A stretch of DNA of 64,000 nt from M3007 sp031425155 (lineage in GTDB: Bacteria > Bacteroidota > Bacteroidia > Chitinophagales > Saprospiraceae). The notes beneath the pieces were generated by a model. It saw only the letters and a program-made list of their open reading frames with translations. It searched no databases and was not told where the DNA came from. Below, piece after piece: positions 26,401 to 35,373 of this stretch. The position numbers were made by a program, and so were the translations under genes. The stretch's first letter is position 1, and each line of letters starts with the position of its first letter. The stretch covers positions 45,001 to 109,000 of the forward strand of contig JANPIV010000116.1 in assembly GCA_031425155.1 (NCBI GenBank), in the 5' to 3' direction.

Positions 26401-29400
26401 GAAATTCCTGATGGCTATACCGGTACTAATGGCCGTCTCTCCGAAGGTTTTACCAGCCAGACAGATCCAACCAGTGATGAGCCGCTGCTGAATGCCCCGG
26501 AAACACGCTGGGCCGGTTTTATGAAAGGCCTGAATACCAACGACTTCGAGGCGGCCAACATCGAATTTGTCGAGTTCTGGATGCTCAATCCGTATATGGA
26601 TCCGGGCGACGGCAGTCCCGTGTCCCGTGCTGGTGAAATGTACATTGATTTAGGTTCGGTATCCGAAGATGTCATGCGCGATTCGCGCCAGTTTTTTGAA
26701 AATGCCATCCCGACCGGACAGGGTACGGGCGCGACCGTGAATACCCGCCTGGGACGCATCCCCGTATTGCCACCCGTGGTGAATGCGTTCGATAACGACC
26801 CGGCCAAACGGGTGCTCCAGGACATCGGTCTCGACGGTCTGAATGATGAAGGGGAAAAATCTTTCTTCTCAGAATGGGTAGATATTATCAATGCCTCGAC
26901 CAAACTGGACAATGGTTCCAAGACGCTGCTGACCAGCGACCCCGCTGGCGACAACTTCGTGTATTTCGGTGACGAGCGCTTCCAGGACCCCAATCCCAAC
27001 CCCGGCCTGATCGAACGCTACCGCCGTTTCAACAACCCGCAGGGCAACTCCCCCGTCAATAACAATGCCCAGACCGGCCTTTACAGCAACCCATCTTCGA
27101 CTAACTTACCCGATGGCGAAGACCTGAACCGCGATAACTCGCTGAATGAGAGCGAATCATACTATCGCTATAAAATTCCACTGGCAAAAACATTTGACAA
27201 TGGCGAAGAAGTACTTGATAGAAATGATGCTCAACTAAAAGACCTCATTACCGAGCAAGTGTCGGTACTGAAAGAAGGCAAGACCTATATTTGGTACCGT
27301 TTCAAATTGCCCCTTGATGGATCTAATCGCCAGCAGATCGGTGGTATTCAGGATTTCCGGTCCATTCGTTTCATGCGGATGCTCTGGAGAGGTTTCGATG
27401 AGCGCACTACGTTCCGCTTTGCTACGCTGGAACTGGGTCGCAACCAATGGCGCCGTTTTACGCAGCCACTGCCCAACCTGGATGATCCCCAATCCACGTG
27501 CGATGTGGGTTTTGATCGTAATGTTGCTTTTGACGTCAATGCCGTAAGTATTGAAGAAAATGCCGCCCGTCAACCGTTTAACTACACTATTCCTTTCGGT
27601 ATTTCGCGGGAACAATCGGTGGGTGCTTTTCCCGACATTCAACAAAATGAGCAGGCTTTATCCCTGAATGTATGTGACCTGACAGAGTGCGATGCACGCG
27701 GTATTTTCAAAAGCCTGAATATGGACCTTCGCCAGTTCAAACGGCTGAAGATGTTTGTCCACGCCGAAGGTAAAGTGGGAGATGAATTCACCCTGGATTC
27801 CAGTCATCTCACGGTCTTCCTGCGGCTGGGCTCCGATTTTGTACGCAACTATTACGAGTATGAAATTCATTTGACTCCTTCCGACATACAGAAATTGAAC
27901 GGTAATCCTGATAGCCGGGAATACAAAGAGGAGGTCTGGAAACCCGAGAACAGCTTCGACTTTCCGCTTGAATTGCTCACCGTAGTAAAGACACAGCGTA
28001 ATGCTGACTCGAACTGGCCTTTTGATCAACCGTTCATCATCTCTGACCCAGAACGCCCGAATAATAGAGTAAAAGTGGTAGGTAACCCCAACCTGGGCTA
28101 CGTAAAAGGGGTAATGGTCGGAGTACGCAATGTGGATCCACTGCAAAAACCCCACTGTTTTGAGGTGTGGATCAATGAGTTACGCCTCAATGGCTTCAAC
28201 GAGCAGGGTGGCTACGCCGGACAGGCGCGGGTGGATATAAAATTGGCTGATTTTGGCAATATTTCGCTGGCGGGCAACTATTCCAGCATTGGTTGGGGTA
28301 CCCTGGAGCAAAAACTTATTCAGCGTCAGCGGGAGGAAATCATCCAATATGATGTCTCTACCAACCTGGAACTGGGTAAACTGCTGCCAGAAAAAGTGGG
28401 ACTGCGGGTGCCATTTTATGCCCAATACACCAACGTGACCAAGAACCCGGAGTATGACCCTTATGATCTGGATATAAAGTTGAAGGACAAAATCCGCAAC
28501 GAAAGTGACCCGGCCAAAAAAGAGGAAATTCGCAACCTGGCGCAGAATGTGACCGTAGTCCGGGGTTTCAACTTCACCAACGTGCGCAAAGAACGCCGTG
28601 GCACTAAGGCACCCATGCCCTGGGATATATCTAATTTCAGCCTGACCTACGCCTACAACCAGCAACACAAGCGCGACCCATTCACTATTCGTGACGATCA
28701 GAACCGCTACAAAGGTAGCCTGGACTACCAGTATGCGACCGGCTTGCAACCAATCCAGCCGTTCAAGAAAGTGAATAACAAGTATTTGAAATTTATTAAA
28801 GAGTTCAACTTCAACCCCTTACCTAATACGTACGGCTTTAATACCACATTGGAGCGCTACATCGGCGTCCGGACGGACCGTTTTGCCGGAGAAGACCCGA
28901 AGCGCAACACGTATTACAACCGCCGCTTTACCTGGGATCGGAACTATGACCTGGGCTGGGACATTACGCGTTCACTGCGCTTCAATTTCGACGCCAGTGC
29001 CCGGAGCCTGATTGACGAGCCTCTCCAATACGACAACGATGGCAATGAAATATCGTCAGGGTCTCGCAAGGATTCCATTTTCAGAAGCCTGCGTAACTTG
29101 GGTCGCCCGAAAAACTACACCCACAATGCCAGCCTGAACTACACGCTGCCGTTCAAATACATTCCGTTCCTGGAATTTATCACCATGAAAGCCTCGTACA
29201 CCGCCGGTTACACCTGGACGGCGCAGTCGCTGAAATTGCAAAACCTGGATGCCGGGCAGTACTCGAATCTGGTCAACGAGCGCAACCTCGGCAACACCAT
29301 TCAGAACACCAACGTGCGGCAGATCAACGGGGAGTTCAACTTCGAGACGTTGTACAATAAGAGTAAATATCTGGGCCGTATTAATAAACCTGCCCAGGCA

Positions 29401-31158
29401 GGCAATGCTGGCTCAAAGGGTCGCAATCCATCTGGTGGCCGAACCCGCGATCTGCCCGGTGGCCTGCAGCCGGAAGGCGGTGCCCCCAGTGGTCGGGGCG
29501 GCAAGCCCGGAGAAGTCACTGACGCACCCGGTAAGAACGACAAAAGCACCACAGATCCTGCTACCAACAAGAAGGGCCGTGGTAATAAGAATCAGCGGTC
29601 CGGTGACCCGGCTGTCGGACCAGATGGCAAGCCCCTGGACCCGAATGACCCTAACAATGTAGCCGGAAAAGACAGCAAGGAAAAGAAGGAAAAAGTAAAA
29701 AAAGACCGGCAGCCTTCGATGGCCGAGCGGATTGCTTTGCGCCCGCTGATGCTGGTGCGCCGTGCCCGCTTTACGTATAGCGAAAACCTGAGTTCCGTCA
29801 TTCCTGGCTTTACACCCGAACCAAAACTGATGGGCCTCAGCGAAGGCTTTTCCGCTCCCGGTTGGGACTATGTAATTGGTAATCAGCCCAGTAGCTCCTG
29901 GCTGGACGATGCGGCCAGAAAAGGCTGGATCACCCACCGCCCGGAACTGAACCAACAGGTGATGCGCAATTATACCCAGAATCTGGACGCCAGCGTGTCG
30001 GTAGAGCCGTTTACGGATTTCAAAATCGAGATCACGGCCAACAAGCAATACACCCGGAACAGCACCGAATTGTTCAAGGACCAAAACTTTATAGTGGACC
30101 CCAACGAGGTGAATTTCCAGCACGATGCTCAGCGTGATTTCGGTAGTTATACCGTGTCTTATTTTGCGCTCAACACCTTGTTTGGTAACGATATAGATGG
30201 ACTTTTTGGCCGGTTTAAGGATTACCGCTCCGTCATTTCCGGTCGCTTGCCCAACAATACTGATGAGGCGCATAACGTGGACGGCCCGGAGTTCAAAAAG
30301 GGCTACGGTAGAATTCAGCAGGAAGTGTTGCTGCCCGCCTTCATAGCAGCGTACACGGATAAAGACCCCAATACGGTTGGACTGAATATCTTCAATACCC
30401 GCCCGGCGGTGAACTGGAAACTCAACTATGCCGGCCTTTCCAAGGTGGGCAAATTGAAGAACTTCTTTTCCAGTTTCACGCTGACGCATGGCTACCGGAG
30501 TACGCTTACCGTGAATTCTTTCAATACCGACATTTTCTATGAGCAGCCCAACGTGATTGACGAGATCAACTTCAACTACATCGCCCGTTACGAAATACCA
30601 CAGGTCGTCATCAGCGAGCAATTCCAACCGCTGCTCGGCGTACAGATGAAGATGAAAAACGGGATGTCGCTCAATCTGGACTTCAAAAAATCGCGTACGC
30701 TGGCCATGTCTTTTGTGGACTATCAGTTGGCGGAAGGACGTTCTACGGGCTATTCCGGCGAGTTTGGCTACTTGTTAAAAAACGTGAATATTCCATTTTT
30801 GACCAATAAAAAGGCCAAAAAGACCTCGAAAAGCAAGGCTAAGAACAAAAAAGCCCCCGTGGTCAGTGCGCCTCCGGGCAGTGGCGGCGGTCAGCAGAGC
30901 AACGATATGAACTTCAAGTTTACCTTTGAGTACCGCGACGACATCACCGTGAATCACCAACTGGATCAGCGTGACGAGGCCATCCCGACCCGAGGCAACC
31001 GCTCCATCAAGATCAGTCCTTCGGTGGACTATGCGCTGAACAAACGCCTCAGTCTGCGGGTGTTCACCGATTACAGCAAGACCATACCGAAGACCTCACA
31101 ATCGTTCCCCATTACGACGGTAGCTGCCGGGGTGACGGTGCAGTTCAAGTTGAATTAA
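23425..31158 (+). CDS. sprA: Type IX secretion outer-membrane translocon / gliding motility protein SprA
   Basis: Giant protein of 2577 residues from the ATG at 23425, preceded by a GTG start 45 nt earlier that would spoil the N-terminus. The signal-anchor region is MKKKNTLLAVTGLATLSALF. SprA forms the very large beta-barrel channel through which type IX clients cross the outer membrane. Family marks include QGNINLTFGYQYQRRQNP and SATGKIGEKLNLNFNYNTQATFDFNNQ (N-terminal domain), LDDFEGS in the middle (NQGGDKGGTVYLDDFEGSTS), and HCFEVWINELRLNGFNE. Two low-complexity inserts rich in Gly, Pro, Asn and Lys lie near residues 1987-2100 and 2462-2494, in what should be barrel loops. A strong terminator follows. 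Confidence 0.95.
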   Translation: MKKKNTLLAVTGLATLSALFAFTYPAAVRENVLTLFFPEEKLPVAQAYEKEAAAPRNLLTAFAAPDTNPPLKERYDDFLNNSNPNVIDLKDPKAVEQQVQYDPETNMYIITEKIGDDFFRAPTYMTFDEYTKWRDKKQQQEYFDRLQGVTSSGPKSESGVVDPIAKFNIKNSLIDRLFGGSTVDIRPQGNINLTFGYQYQRRQNPILTLRQQGQGNFDFDMDINMSATGKIGEKLNLNFNYNTQATFDFNNQMKLSYDTKGFSEDEIIQGIEAGNVSLPLRSNLIKGASDLFGIKMDLKFGHLRATLLAAQQRSKQQNLAVQGGSQIQTFEKPIDEYDENRHFFLSQWNRGEFEPSLKCLPVPLSLFTITRLEVWITNDKLVTENTRDIVAIADLAEPNPFLDGEDTLIMNLPNYKLPAPVYVDIKNQGLPDNNNNGIYPAIRAELIADPDTSLRQSAKVVSKLTGPDFNLRQIRDFEKVRARLLSPSEYTYNEQLGFVSINLNVQPDQVVGIAAEYTYNGQPHKVGEFTSDVQSGDSLNQNVLFVKMLKSTTANVRYPIWDLMMKNIYAIGSANVDPQEFRFDVFYEDPGKGQKRFLNGDGIPDAIKARPLLQVFNLDMLNLQQDPGPDGIFDFVPGVTINLRSGRVMFPVLEPFGSFLNDRLKENGGDTTLRRRYVYPELYDSTLFRAREFQQYNRFTLKGSYKSATSAEISLGTFNLPQGSVRVSAGGRQLVEGQDYSVDYNIGKVRILNDAILQSGQSVNVSFEDNSLFGFQSRSMVGARFDYDLSKDVKLGATFMNLFERPLTQKVNFGDDPINNKVYGVDFSISKDAPWITKFVDWLPLLETKEKSSITAQAEVALLDPGHNRAINQGGDKGGTVYLDDFEGSTSNLRVDFPANTWVLASVPQGDSTLFPESNLTDDIRLNANRARLAWYNGDAYVRSTSDNTNPYTRSFNQQDIFPNRQISPAEQSILRGLDVTFFPRQRGPYNFEIPDGYTGTNGRLSEGFTSQTDPTSDEPLLNAPETRWAGFMKGLNTNDFEAANIEFVEFWMLNPYMDPGDGSPVSRAGEMYIDLGSVSEDVMRDSRQFFENAIPTGQGTGATVNTRLGRIPVLPPVVNAFDNDPAKRVLQDIGLDGLNDEGEKSFFSEWVDIINASTKLDNGSKTLLTSDPAGDNFVYFGDERFQDPNPNPGLIERYRRFNNPQGNSPVNNNAQTGLYSNPSSTNLPDGEDLNRDNSLNESESYYRYKIPLAKTFDNGEEVLDRNDAQLKDLITEQVSVLKEGKTYIWYRFKLPLDGSNRQQIGGIQDFRSIRFMRMLWRGFDERTTFRFATLELGRNQWRRFTQPLPNLDDPQSTCDVGFDRNVAFDVNAVSIEENAARQPFNYTIPFGISREQSVGAFPDIQQNEQALSLNVCDLTECDARGIFKSLNMDLRQFKRLKMFVHAEGKVGDEFTLDSSHLTVFLRLGSDFVRNYYEYEIHLTPSDIQKLNGNPDSREYKEEVWKPENSFDFPLELLTVVKTQRNADSNWPFDQPFIISDPERPNNRVKVVGNPNLGYVKGVMVGVRNVDPLQKPHCFEVWINELRLNGFNEQGGYAGQARVDIKLADFGNISLAGNYSSIGWGTLEQKLIQRQREEIIQYDVSTNLELGKLLPEKVGLRVPFYAQYTNVTKNPEYDPYDLDIKLKDKIRNESDPAKKEEIRNLAQNVTVVRGFNFTNVRKERRGTKAPMPWDISNFSLTYAYNQQHKRDPFTIRDDQNRYKGSLDYQYATGLQPIQPFKKVNNKYLKFIKEFNFNPLPNTYGFNTTLERYIGVRTDRFAGEDPKRNTYYNRRFTWDRNYDLGWDITRSLRFNFDASARSLIDEPLQYDNDGNEISSGSRKDSIFRSLRNLGRPKNYTHNASLNYTLPFKYIPFLEFITMKASYTAGYTWTAQSLKLQNLDAGQYSNLVNERNLGNTIQNTNVRQINGEFNFETLYNKSKYLGRINKPAQAGNAGSKGRNPSGGRTRDLPGGLQPEGGAPSGRGGKPGEVTDAPGKNDKSTTDPATNKKGRGNKNQRSGDPAVGPDGKPLDPNDPNNVAGKDSKEKKEKVKKDRQPSMAERIALRPLMLVRRARFTYSENLSSVIPGFTPEPKLMGLSEGFSAPGWDYVIGNQPSSSWLDDAARKGWITHRPELNQQVMRNYTQNLDASVSVEPFTDFKIEITANKQYTRNSTELFKDQNFIVDPNEVNFQHDAQRDFGSYTVSYFALNTLFGNDIDGLFGRFKDYRSVISGRLPNNTDEAHNVDGPEFKKGYGRIQQEVLLPAFIAAYTDKDPNTVGLNIFNTRPAVNWKLNYAGLSKVGKLKNFFSSFTLTHGYRSTLTVNSFNTDIFYEQPNVIDEINFNYIARYEIPQVVISEQFQPLLGVQMKMKNGMSLNLDFKKSRTLAMSFVDYQLAEGRSTGYSGEFGYLLKNVNIPFLTNKKAKKTSKSKAKNKKAPVVSAPPGSGGGQQSNDMNFKFTFEYRDDITVNHQLDQRDEAIPTRGNRSIKISPSVDYALNKRLSLRVFTDYSKTIPKTSQSFPITTVAAGVTVQFKLN

Positions 31159-31176
31159 GGGGGCGGAATCAATCCA

Positions 31177-31237
31177 GTTCTTATAAAAAAATGAGTCATT
31201 TCCGAAACATCGGGATGACTCATTTTTTTATAAGAAC
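31177..31237. terminator. Strong terminator after sprA
   Basis: Perfect 23-bp arms (31177-31199 with 31215-31237) containing ATGAGTCAT, an inner CCGA/TCGG step and runs of A and T. Works for both directions: sprA and the converging retropepsin locus. Confidence 0.9.
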
Positions 31238-31283
31238 CTCGTTGTGACTGCATAATCTGTCACCGTCACATAAAAAGAAATAA

Positions 31284-31677
31284 CTACTCTTGAATCGTAA
31301 TAACGCCCTTTTTTAGATCAATGCAGAATTGCGTATCCGAGAAAAAATCCAGTCCTAGCACACCATCAAAATCCGTCAAAAAGTGATAAGTGAAAAAATC
31401 GTACGCACACACCTCGAAATAGCGCTTGGTAATGCCTAAACTGCTAAATTCTTTAAGCACAAATACTTGTGTGTCAATTACGCCGCTGGCAGTTTCTATT
31501 TGCACACTTCGTACGGCATCCTTTATTTCGTAACCTGCTATCAATAAAGGGGTTAGGTCAATACGTAGTGTGTGAAGCCCCAGTATCAAGTGCCAATGCC
31601 AGCGGGTCACGTCCTATTTTGCAAGGCACGACAATGAGGCTGTCATCAGAAAGACGTTGGAAAGTATGCTGGCTCAT
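31284..31677 (-). pseudogene. Frameshifted retropepsin-like aspartic protease
   Basis: Two frames together rebuild one protein. From the ATG at 31677 the first frame gives 39 residues with LALALDTGASHT, the catalytic Asp31-Thr-Gly motif of retropepsin-like proteases, then meets a TGA at 31558-31560. The rest (IDLTPLLIAGYEIKD, VLKEFSSLGITKRYF, FDGVLGLDFFSDTQF and the ending DLKKGVITIQE) continues in the next frame to the stop at 31284. One extra base near 31561-31570, beside a CACAC run, explains the break. It may be a disabled gene, programmed frameshifting, or an assembly error. Its start overlaps the upstream gene by 4 nt (ATGA). Confidence 0.75.
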
Positions 31678-31937
31678 AGGAGCCATTTACGGTTTTGAGA
31701 AATAGTACCTGTATATACACAGGTAACACTATCGTAACTCTGGCGCAGTTCTTTTGTCCGGTAGCCAACTTCTCGTTTGTCTTTGCTGGCAAAAAGTACA
31801 ACTCCACCCACCAGTTTGCTGGAAATGGACCCCAAAGTGTTCGCATCATCTAACTCCGGATTTCCAATCAGTACCCACTGATTGGGGTACAAATCGCGAA
31901 TAGCCTCAAAATTCATGGTTTCGGCTTCCACTTGCAT
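31674..31937 (-). CDS. Small protein of unknown function, partner of the retropepsin locus
   Basis: About 87 residues from the ATG at 31937 (a further in-frame ATG at 31916 is possible, and an earlier one at 31994 adds a stretch that does not look native). The core reads MNFEAIRDLYPNQWVLIGNP, then LDDANTLGSISSKLVGGVVLFASKDKREV and VTCVYTGTISQNRKWLL. I know no function; similar short proteins precede aspartic-protease genes in related bacteria, as I recall. The stop codon overlaps the start of the protease gene, so the two are translationally coupled. Confidence 0.65.
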   Translation of the reverse strand: MQVEAETMNFEAIRDLYPNQWVLIGNPELDDANTLGSISSKLVGGVVLFASKDKREVGYRTKELRQSYDSVTCVYTGTISQNRKWLL

Positions 31938-32057
31938 GACCGTTTCTTTTAGGCAAAAATAAGCAAAAAACATCAATCTGGCAAGCCCCGCCATTTCCCT
32001 TTACACAGAGATCGGTTTTAAACCACAAAATCAAACATCCAAACCGGACACGTTTTT

Positions 32058-32065
32058 CTATTTTT
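32058..32065 (+). promoter_or_regulatory. Predicted -7 element before the glycosyltransferase gene
   Basis: TATTTTTG fits TAnnTTTG exactly. It overlaps the far upstream TTG at 32064, which argues against that TTG as a start codon and for the TTG at 32118. Confidence 0.4.
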
Positions 32066-32117
32066 GCGCCACAGAAAACATGCCGTTTACCATTTCACCT
32101 TTTTCCCGAACACTGTT

Positions 32118-32825
32118 TTGTCCACACTCCACCTCATCGTGCCTTGCTACAATCCGCCGCCGGGTTGGGAGGCAGCCTTGGCAACGCGCTTCACCGCCTT
32201 TCAGGCGAGCATCGCGGATTTGGTAGATTCGGTACGTTTAGTGGTCGTCAATGATGGTTCGGCACGGAATGCTACGGACTTGAATTTCAATCAGTTGCGC
32301 CAAATACTGCCGGAGGTGCAGGTGGTCAGTTATGCAGACAATCAGGGCAAAGGGTATGCTTTGCGGCAGGGCGTAGCCGTCGGAACAGCCGATTTTTATG
32401 TGGTGACCGATACGGATTTTCCCTACACCCTGGAGAGTATGCGCCGAATCGTGGAGGTGCTACGCGAGCAGGGCGGCATTGCGGCGGGTAATCGCGATAC
32501 CGCCTATTATGAGCGGGTGCCGCTGTTCCGGCGCTGGTTGTCGCAGGCTTTGCGCTGGCTGCTGCGCAATGTGTTGCGGCAGCCCATCGGTGATTCGCAG
32601 TGCGGTTTGAAGGCTTTCGATCAGGCTGGGCGCAGTGTTTTTCTGGAGACCACGATCAACCGTTTTTTGTTCGATCTGGAATTTCTGATGCTCGCCAACG
32701 GACGGGTAGCCGTGACGCCGGTGCCCGTACAATTGCGCGACGGTGTCGTATTCAGCAAAGTAGGCTGGCGTATTCTGGTCACCGAAGGGCGTAATTTCTT
32801 ATGGCTGCTGTGGCGGAAGCGGTGA
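32118..32825 (+). CDS. Family 2 glycosyltransferase
   Basis: Protein of about 235 residues starting at TTG 32118 (STLHLIVPCYNPPPGW); no in-frame ATG fits. The GT-A fold shows LHLIVPCYNPP, VRLVVVNDGSA, the substrate loop DNQGKGYALRQGV and the metal-binding DxD in VVTDTDFPY. GDSQCGLKAF and NRFLFDLEFL are typical of the dolichol/undecaprenol-phosphate sugar transferase group. There is no C-terminal membrane anchor. It probably transfers a sugar to a lipid carrier or polysaccharide. The next gene (142 bp on) encodes a multi-helix membrane protein, which suggests a two-gene glycosylation step. Confidence 0.85.
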   Translation: MSTLHLIVPCYNPPPGWEAALATRFTAFQASIADLVDSVRLVVVNDGSARNATDLNFNQLRQILPEVQVVSYADNQGKGYALRQGVAVGTADFYVVTDTDFPYTLESMRRIVEVLREQGGIAAGNRDTAYYERVPLFRRWLSQALRWLLRNVLRQPIGDSQCGLKAFDQAGRSVFLETTINRFLFDLEFLMLANGRVAVTPVPVQLRDGVVFSKVGWRILVTEGRNFLWLLWRKR

Positions 32826-32883
32826 GGTGGTGATTGGTTATCAGGGTATTGGTTATTGAGGGTATTGATTGTTAGTTTCTTGC

Positions 32884-32957
32884 ATTGGCCACATTTGTCC
32901 TATTGACCACATTGCTCCATTATCCACGTTGACCACATTTATCATATTGACCACATT
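32884..32957 (+). repeat. Tandem ATTGACCACATT repeat before a membrane-protein gene
   Basis: Core copies at 32884 (ATTGGCCACATT), 32902, 32928 (GTTGACCACATT) and 32946, with a degenerate one at 32919. Spacing is 17-18 bp with one 9-bp offset. The last copy ends 10 nt before the ATG at 32968. Confidence 0.85.
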
Positions 32958-32967
32958 ATAAAAACCT

Positions 32968-35373
32968 ATGTCACATCCAACGGGCATCAAAGCCGTAGAA
33001 GAAAAGATCGAAACCACGCTGCACAACCTGTCGTCGCCCAAACGCTCCCACGCGTTCTGGGGTTTCTGGTTGGTGGTGCTGGTGGCGTTTGGCCTGCTCT
33101 GGCTGCGGCATGGCGAGTGGTTGCATGATCCTAATGCCTTCATGTTTGGTGAGTCGCCCGATGGTTTCAAAAACTACATGACCACCTCCTGGCACGTGCG
33201 CCACGATTCGAGTTATGTCCACTACGGCGGCATGAACTATCCGTATGGCGAACACGTGCTTTTTACGGACAATCAGCCGATCCTCAGCGCGGCCATGCAA
33301 TGGTGGAACTGGCACGTGGAAGACCTGTCCGGGCGCACAGTGGGCATCGTCAACATGATGCAATTCCTGTCGCTGTTGTTCGGAGCGGGGATTTTGTTTT
33401 TACTGCTGCATCGCCTGCACTTGCCGGTCTGGTATGCAGGTTTGGCTGCCCTCGGCATCTTGTTTCTGTCGCCCCAATACATCCGTTTCGACGGGCATTT
33501 TGGGCTCTCGCATACCTGGGTATTCCCGCTGCTGTTGCTGTTGCTGTATCGCTACGAAGTACGGCATAGCCGACGATATCAGAGTTTACAAATCGGGATT
33601 TTAGTATGGTTTGCGGCGCAATTGCACTTTTACTACCTCGGTTTATCCGCGCTGTTTCTGGGTTTATACACCCTATTTCAATTAATTAATGACCCCACTT
33701 TGCGCAATCTGCGGGTACGCATCAGCCATCTGATAGTGATGGTGATCCTCCCCTTCCTGTTGCTCAATATCTGGATTCACTGGACCAATTACGCCACCGA
33801 CCGCCCGGCCAATCCCTACGGTTTTACTACCTACATCGGCTATTGGGAAGGCATCATTTTGCCCTACGAACAATTTCCGCTCTATCAATGGCTGGACCGG
33901 AACATCATCCAAATCCGCCGGGTGGACTTTGAAACCCAAGCTTATATCGGTCTGGTCGCAGTTGGTTTTTTCCTGTGGACCATTCGTCGCCGGTTCCGCC
34001 TGTTTGATCCGGTCTGGGATGAAATGGCCCACCACCGCGTCCAAAAACGCTATTTATACGGCATATTCACGGCCTCGCTACTGCTTGTGCTGTTTGCCTG
34101 CGGTTTTCCATTTGCTATAAAAGGCATGGACTGGATGGTGCGTTTTTTCGGTCCCCTGCGGCAGTTTAGAGGATTAGGACGTTTTACCTGGGCATTTTAT
34201 TACACCATTAATGTGCTGGCTTTCTATGTGTTATGGCATAAAAGTCTGTATTTCAAAGGCTTTCAGGGTGCGCGTTTCCCCTGGTTCCGCTGGGTGATCC
34301 TGCTGGGTCCGTTGGCACTACTAGGTTATGAAGCCAGTGTTTTTCAAAAAAATAAAAAACTGACCCTTCGGGAAAATCTGGCCAAACGCGAAGTCTTCGC
34401 CAAAGACCCGAACCACTGGCTGAATAAAGTGGATTTCTCCCAATTCCAGGCTTTGCTGCCCTTGCCCTACTACCATGTGGGGTCGGAAAACATCTGGCTG
34501 GATTTTGATTTCCGGCATTACACCAAAGTGCAGGCGACCGCTTTGCACACCGGCGTACCCGACATGGGCGTGAACATGAGCCGTACTCCCGTGGGCGATA
34601 TGGTCAAATCCGTGCAATTCGTCAGTATTCCCGGCCAAATACCCGCTATTCTGGCCGACTTACCCAGCAATCGCCCCATTGCCCTGATGATCGAGCCGGG
34701 CCGCTGGGAAGACGTGCAACAACGTTACCGGCACCTGATCGCCCACGCTACGCCGGTGTATGATGGCCCCGACCTCCGCATCCTTTCACTGTCCCCGGAT
34801 AGTGTTCGGCTGGCCGTCCGGGAAGCAAACCGGGCAGTAGAGCAGGAAATGGCCACTAAAACGGCTGTTTCCAATGGCCCCTGGCGCAGTGAGCAGCCAC
34901 CCGGCTGGCTATTAATGCAGTCTTACGACTCTTTGACCACCAGCCCGCATATTTTTCAGGGCAAAGGCGCGTACAGCGGCATGATGTCCGACACGACCTG
35001 GCTGTGGAGAAACCGAATACCCAAAGACCCCTACTTCCTGAGTCTGTGGGTATATGTGAAGGACGATATGGGCATGACCCATGAGGTCAAAATCATCGAA
35101 AATGACCGCGACGACGGGCATGAAATTCACTTTCAGCACGAAGGGCTACGTTTTTACCTGCGCCAAATCGTGAATGGCTGGGCCTTGTTCGATCTGCACT
35201 TTGAAGTGTATAGCAACAATTCCACGACCAATATTTTTATGCAGAAAAAAGGCGTAGAGGTGCCTTTTTGCGTGGACGAAGTGCTCATCAAACGCGATGA
35301 CGTGACGCTCTACCAGCGGACGCCGGGCTGGGTGAGCCGCAATAATTTCTGGTACGAAATGTTTGACCGATGA
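32968..35373 (+). CDS. Large integral membrane protein, probable GT-C-like glycosyltransferase
   Basis: Protein of 801 residues: a short cytoplasmic start, about ten hydrophobic helices within residues 28-450 (FWLVVLVAFGLLWL; FLSLLFGAGILFLLL; WYAGLAALGILFL; and more), then a soluble C-terminal part of about 340 residues. The loop after helix 1 (GESPDGFKNYMTTSWHVRHDSSYVHYGGMNYPYGEH) is acidic and aromatic, as in GT-C transferases that use lipid-linked sugars. The tail may be a carbohydrate-binding-like module. I do not recognise a named family. It follows the family 2 glycosyltransferase and overlaps the next gene by 4 nt. Confidence 0.75.
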   Translation: MSHPTGIKAVEEKIETTLHNLSSPKRSHAFWGFWLVVLVAFGLLWLRHGEWLHDPNAFMFGESPDGFKNYMTTSWHVRHDSSYVHYGGMNYPYGEHVLFTDNQPILSAAMQWWNWHVEDLSGRTVGIVNMMQFLSLLFGAGILFLLLHRLHLPVWYAGLAALGILFLSPQYIRFDGHFGLSHTWVFPLLLLLLYRYEVRHSRRYQSLQIGILVWFAAQLHFYYLGLSALFLGLYTLFQLINDPTLRNLRVRISHLIVMVILPFLLLNIWIHWTNYATDRPANPYGFTTYIGYWEGIILPYEQFPLYQWLDRNIIQIRRVDFETQAYIGLVAVGFFLWTIRRRFRLFDPVWDEMAHHRVQKRYLYGIFTASLLLVLFACGFPFAIKGMDWMVRFFGPLRQFRGLGRFTWAFYYTINVLAFYVLWHKSLYFKGFQGARFPWFRWVILLGPLALLGYEASVFQKNKKLTLRENLAKREVFAKDPNHWLNKVDFSQFQALLPLPYYHVGSENIWLDFDFRHYTKVQATALHTGVPDMGVNMSRTPVGDMVKSVQFVSIPGQIPAILADLPSNRPIALMIEPGRWEDVQQRYRHLIAHATPVYDGPDLRILSLSPDSVRLAVREANRAVEQEMATKTAVSNGPWRSEQPPGWLLMQSYDSLTTSPHIFQGKGAYSGMMSDTTWLWRNRIPKDPYFLSLWVYVKDDMGMTHEVKIIENDRDDGHEIHFQHEGLRFYLRQIVNGWALFDLHFEVYSNNSTTNIFMQKKGVEVPFCVDEVLIKRDDVTLYQRTPGWVSRNNFWYEMFDR

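Noticed and set aside
29413..30627. 404-codon open frame on the minus strand
   Set aside because: Antisense to sprA, no recognisable domain; sprA is certain.
32884..32957. Possible mini CRISPR array in the 18-bp tandem repeats
   Set aside because: Spacers would be only about 6 bp, and no cas genes are near; it is a simple tandem repeat.
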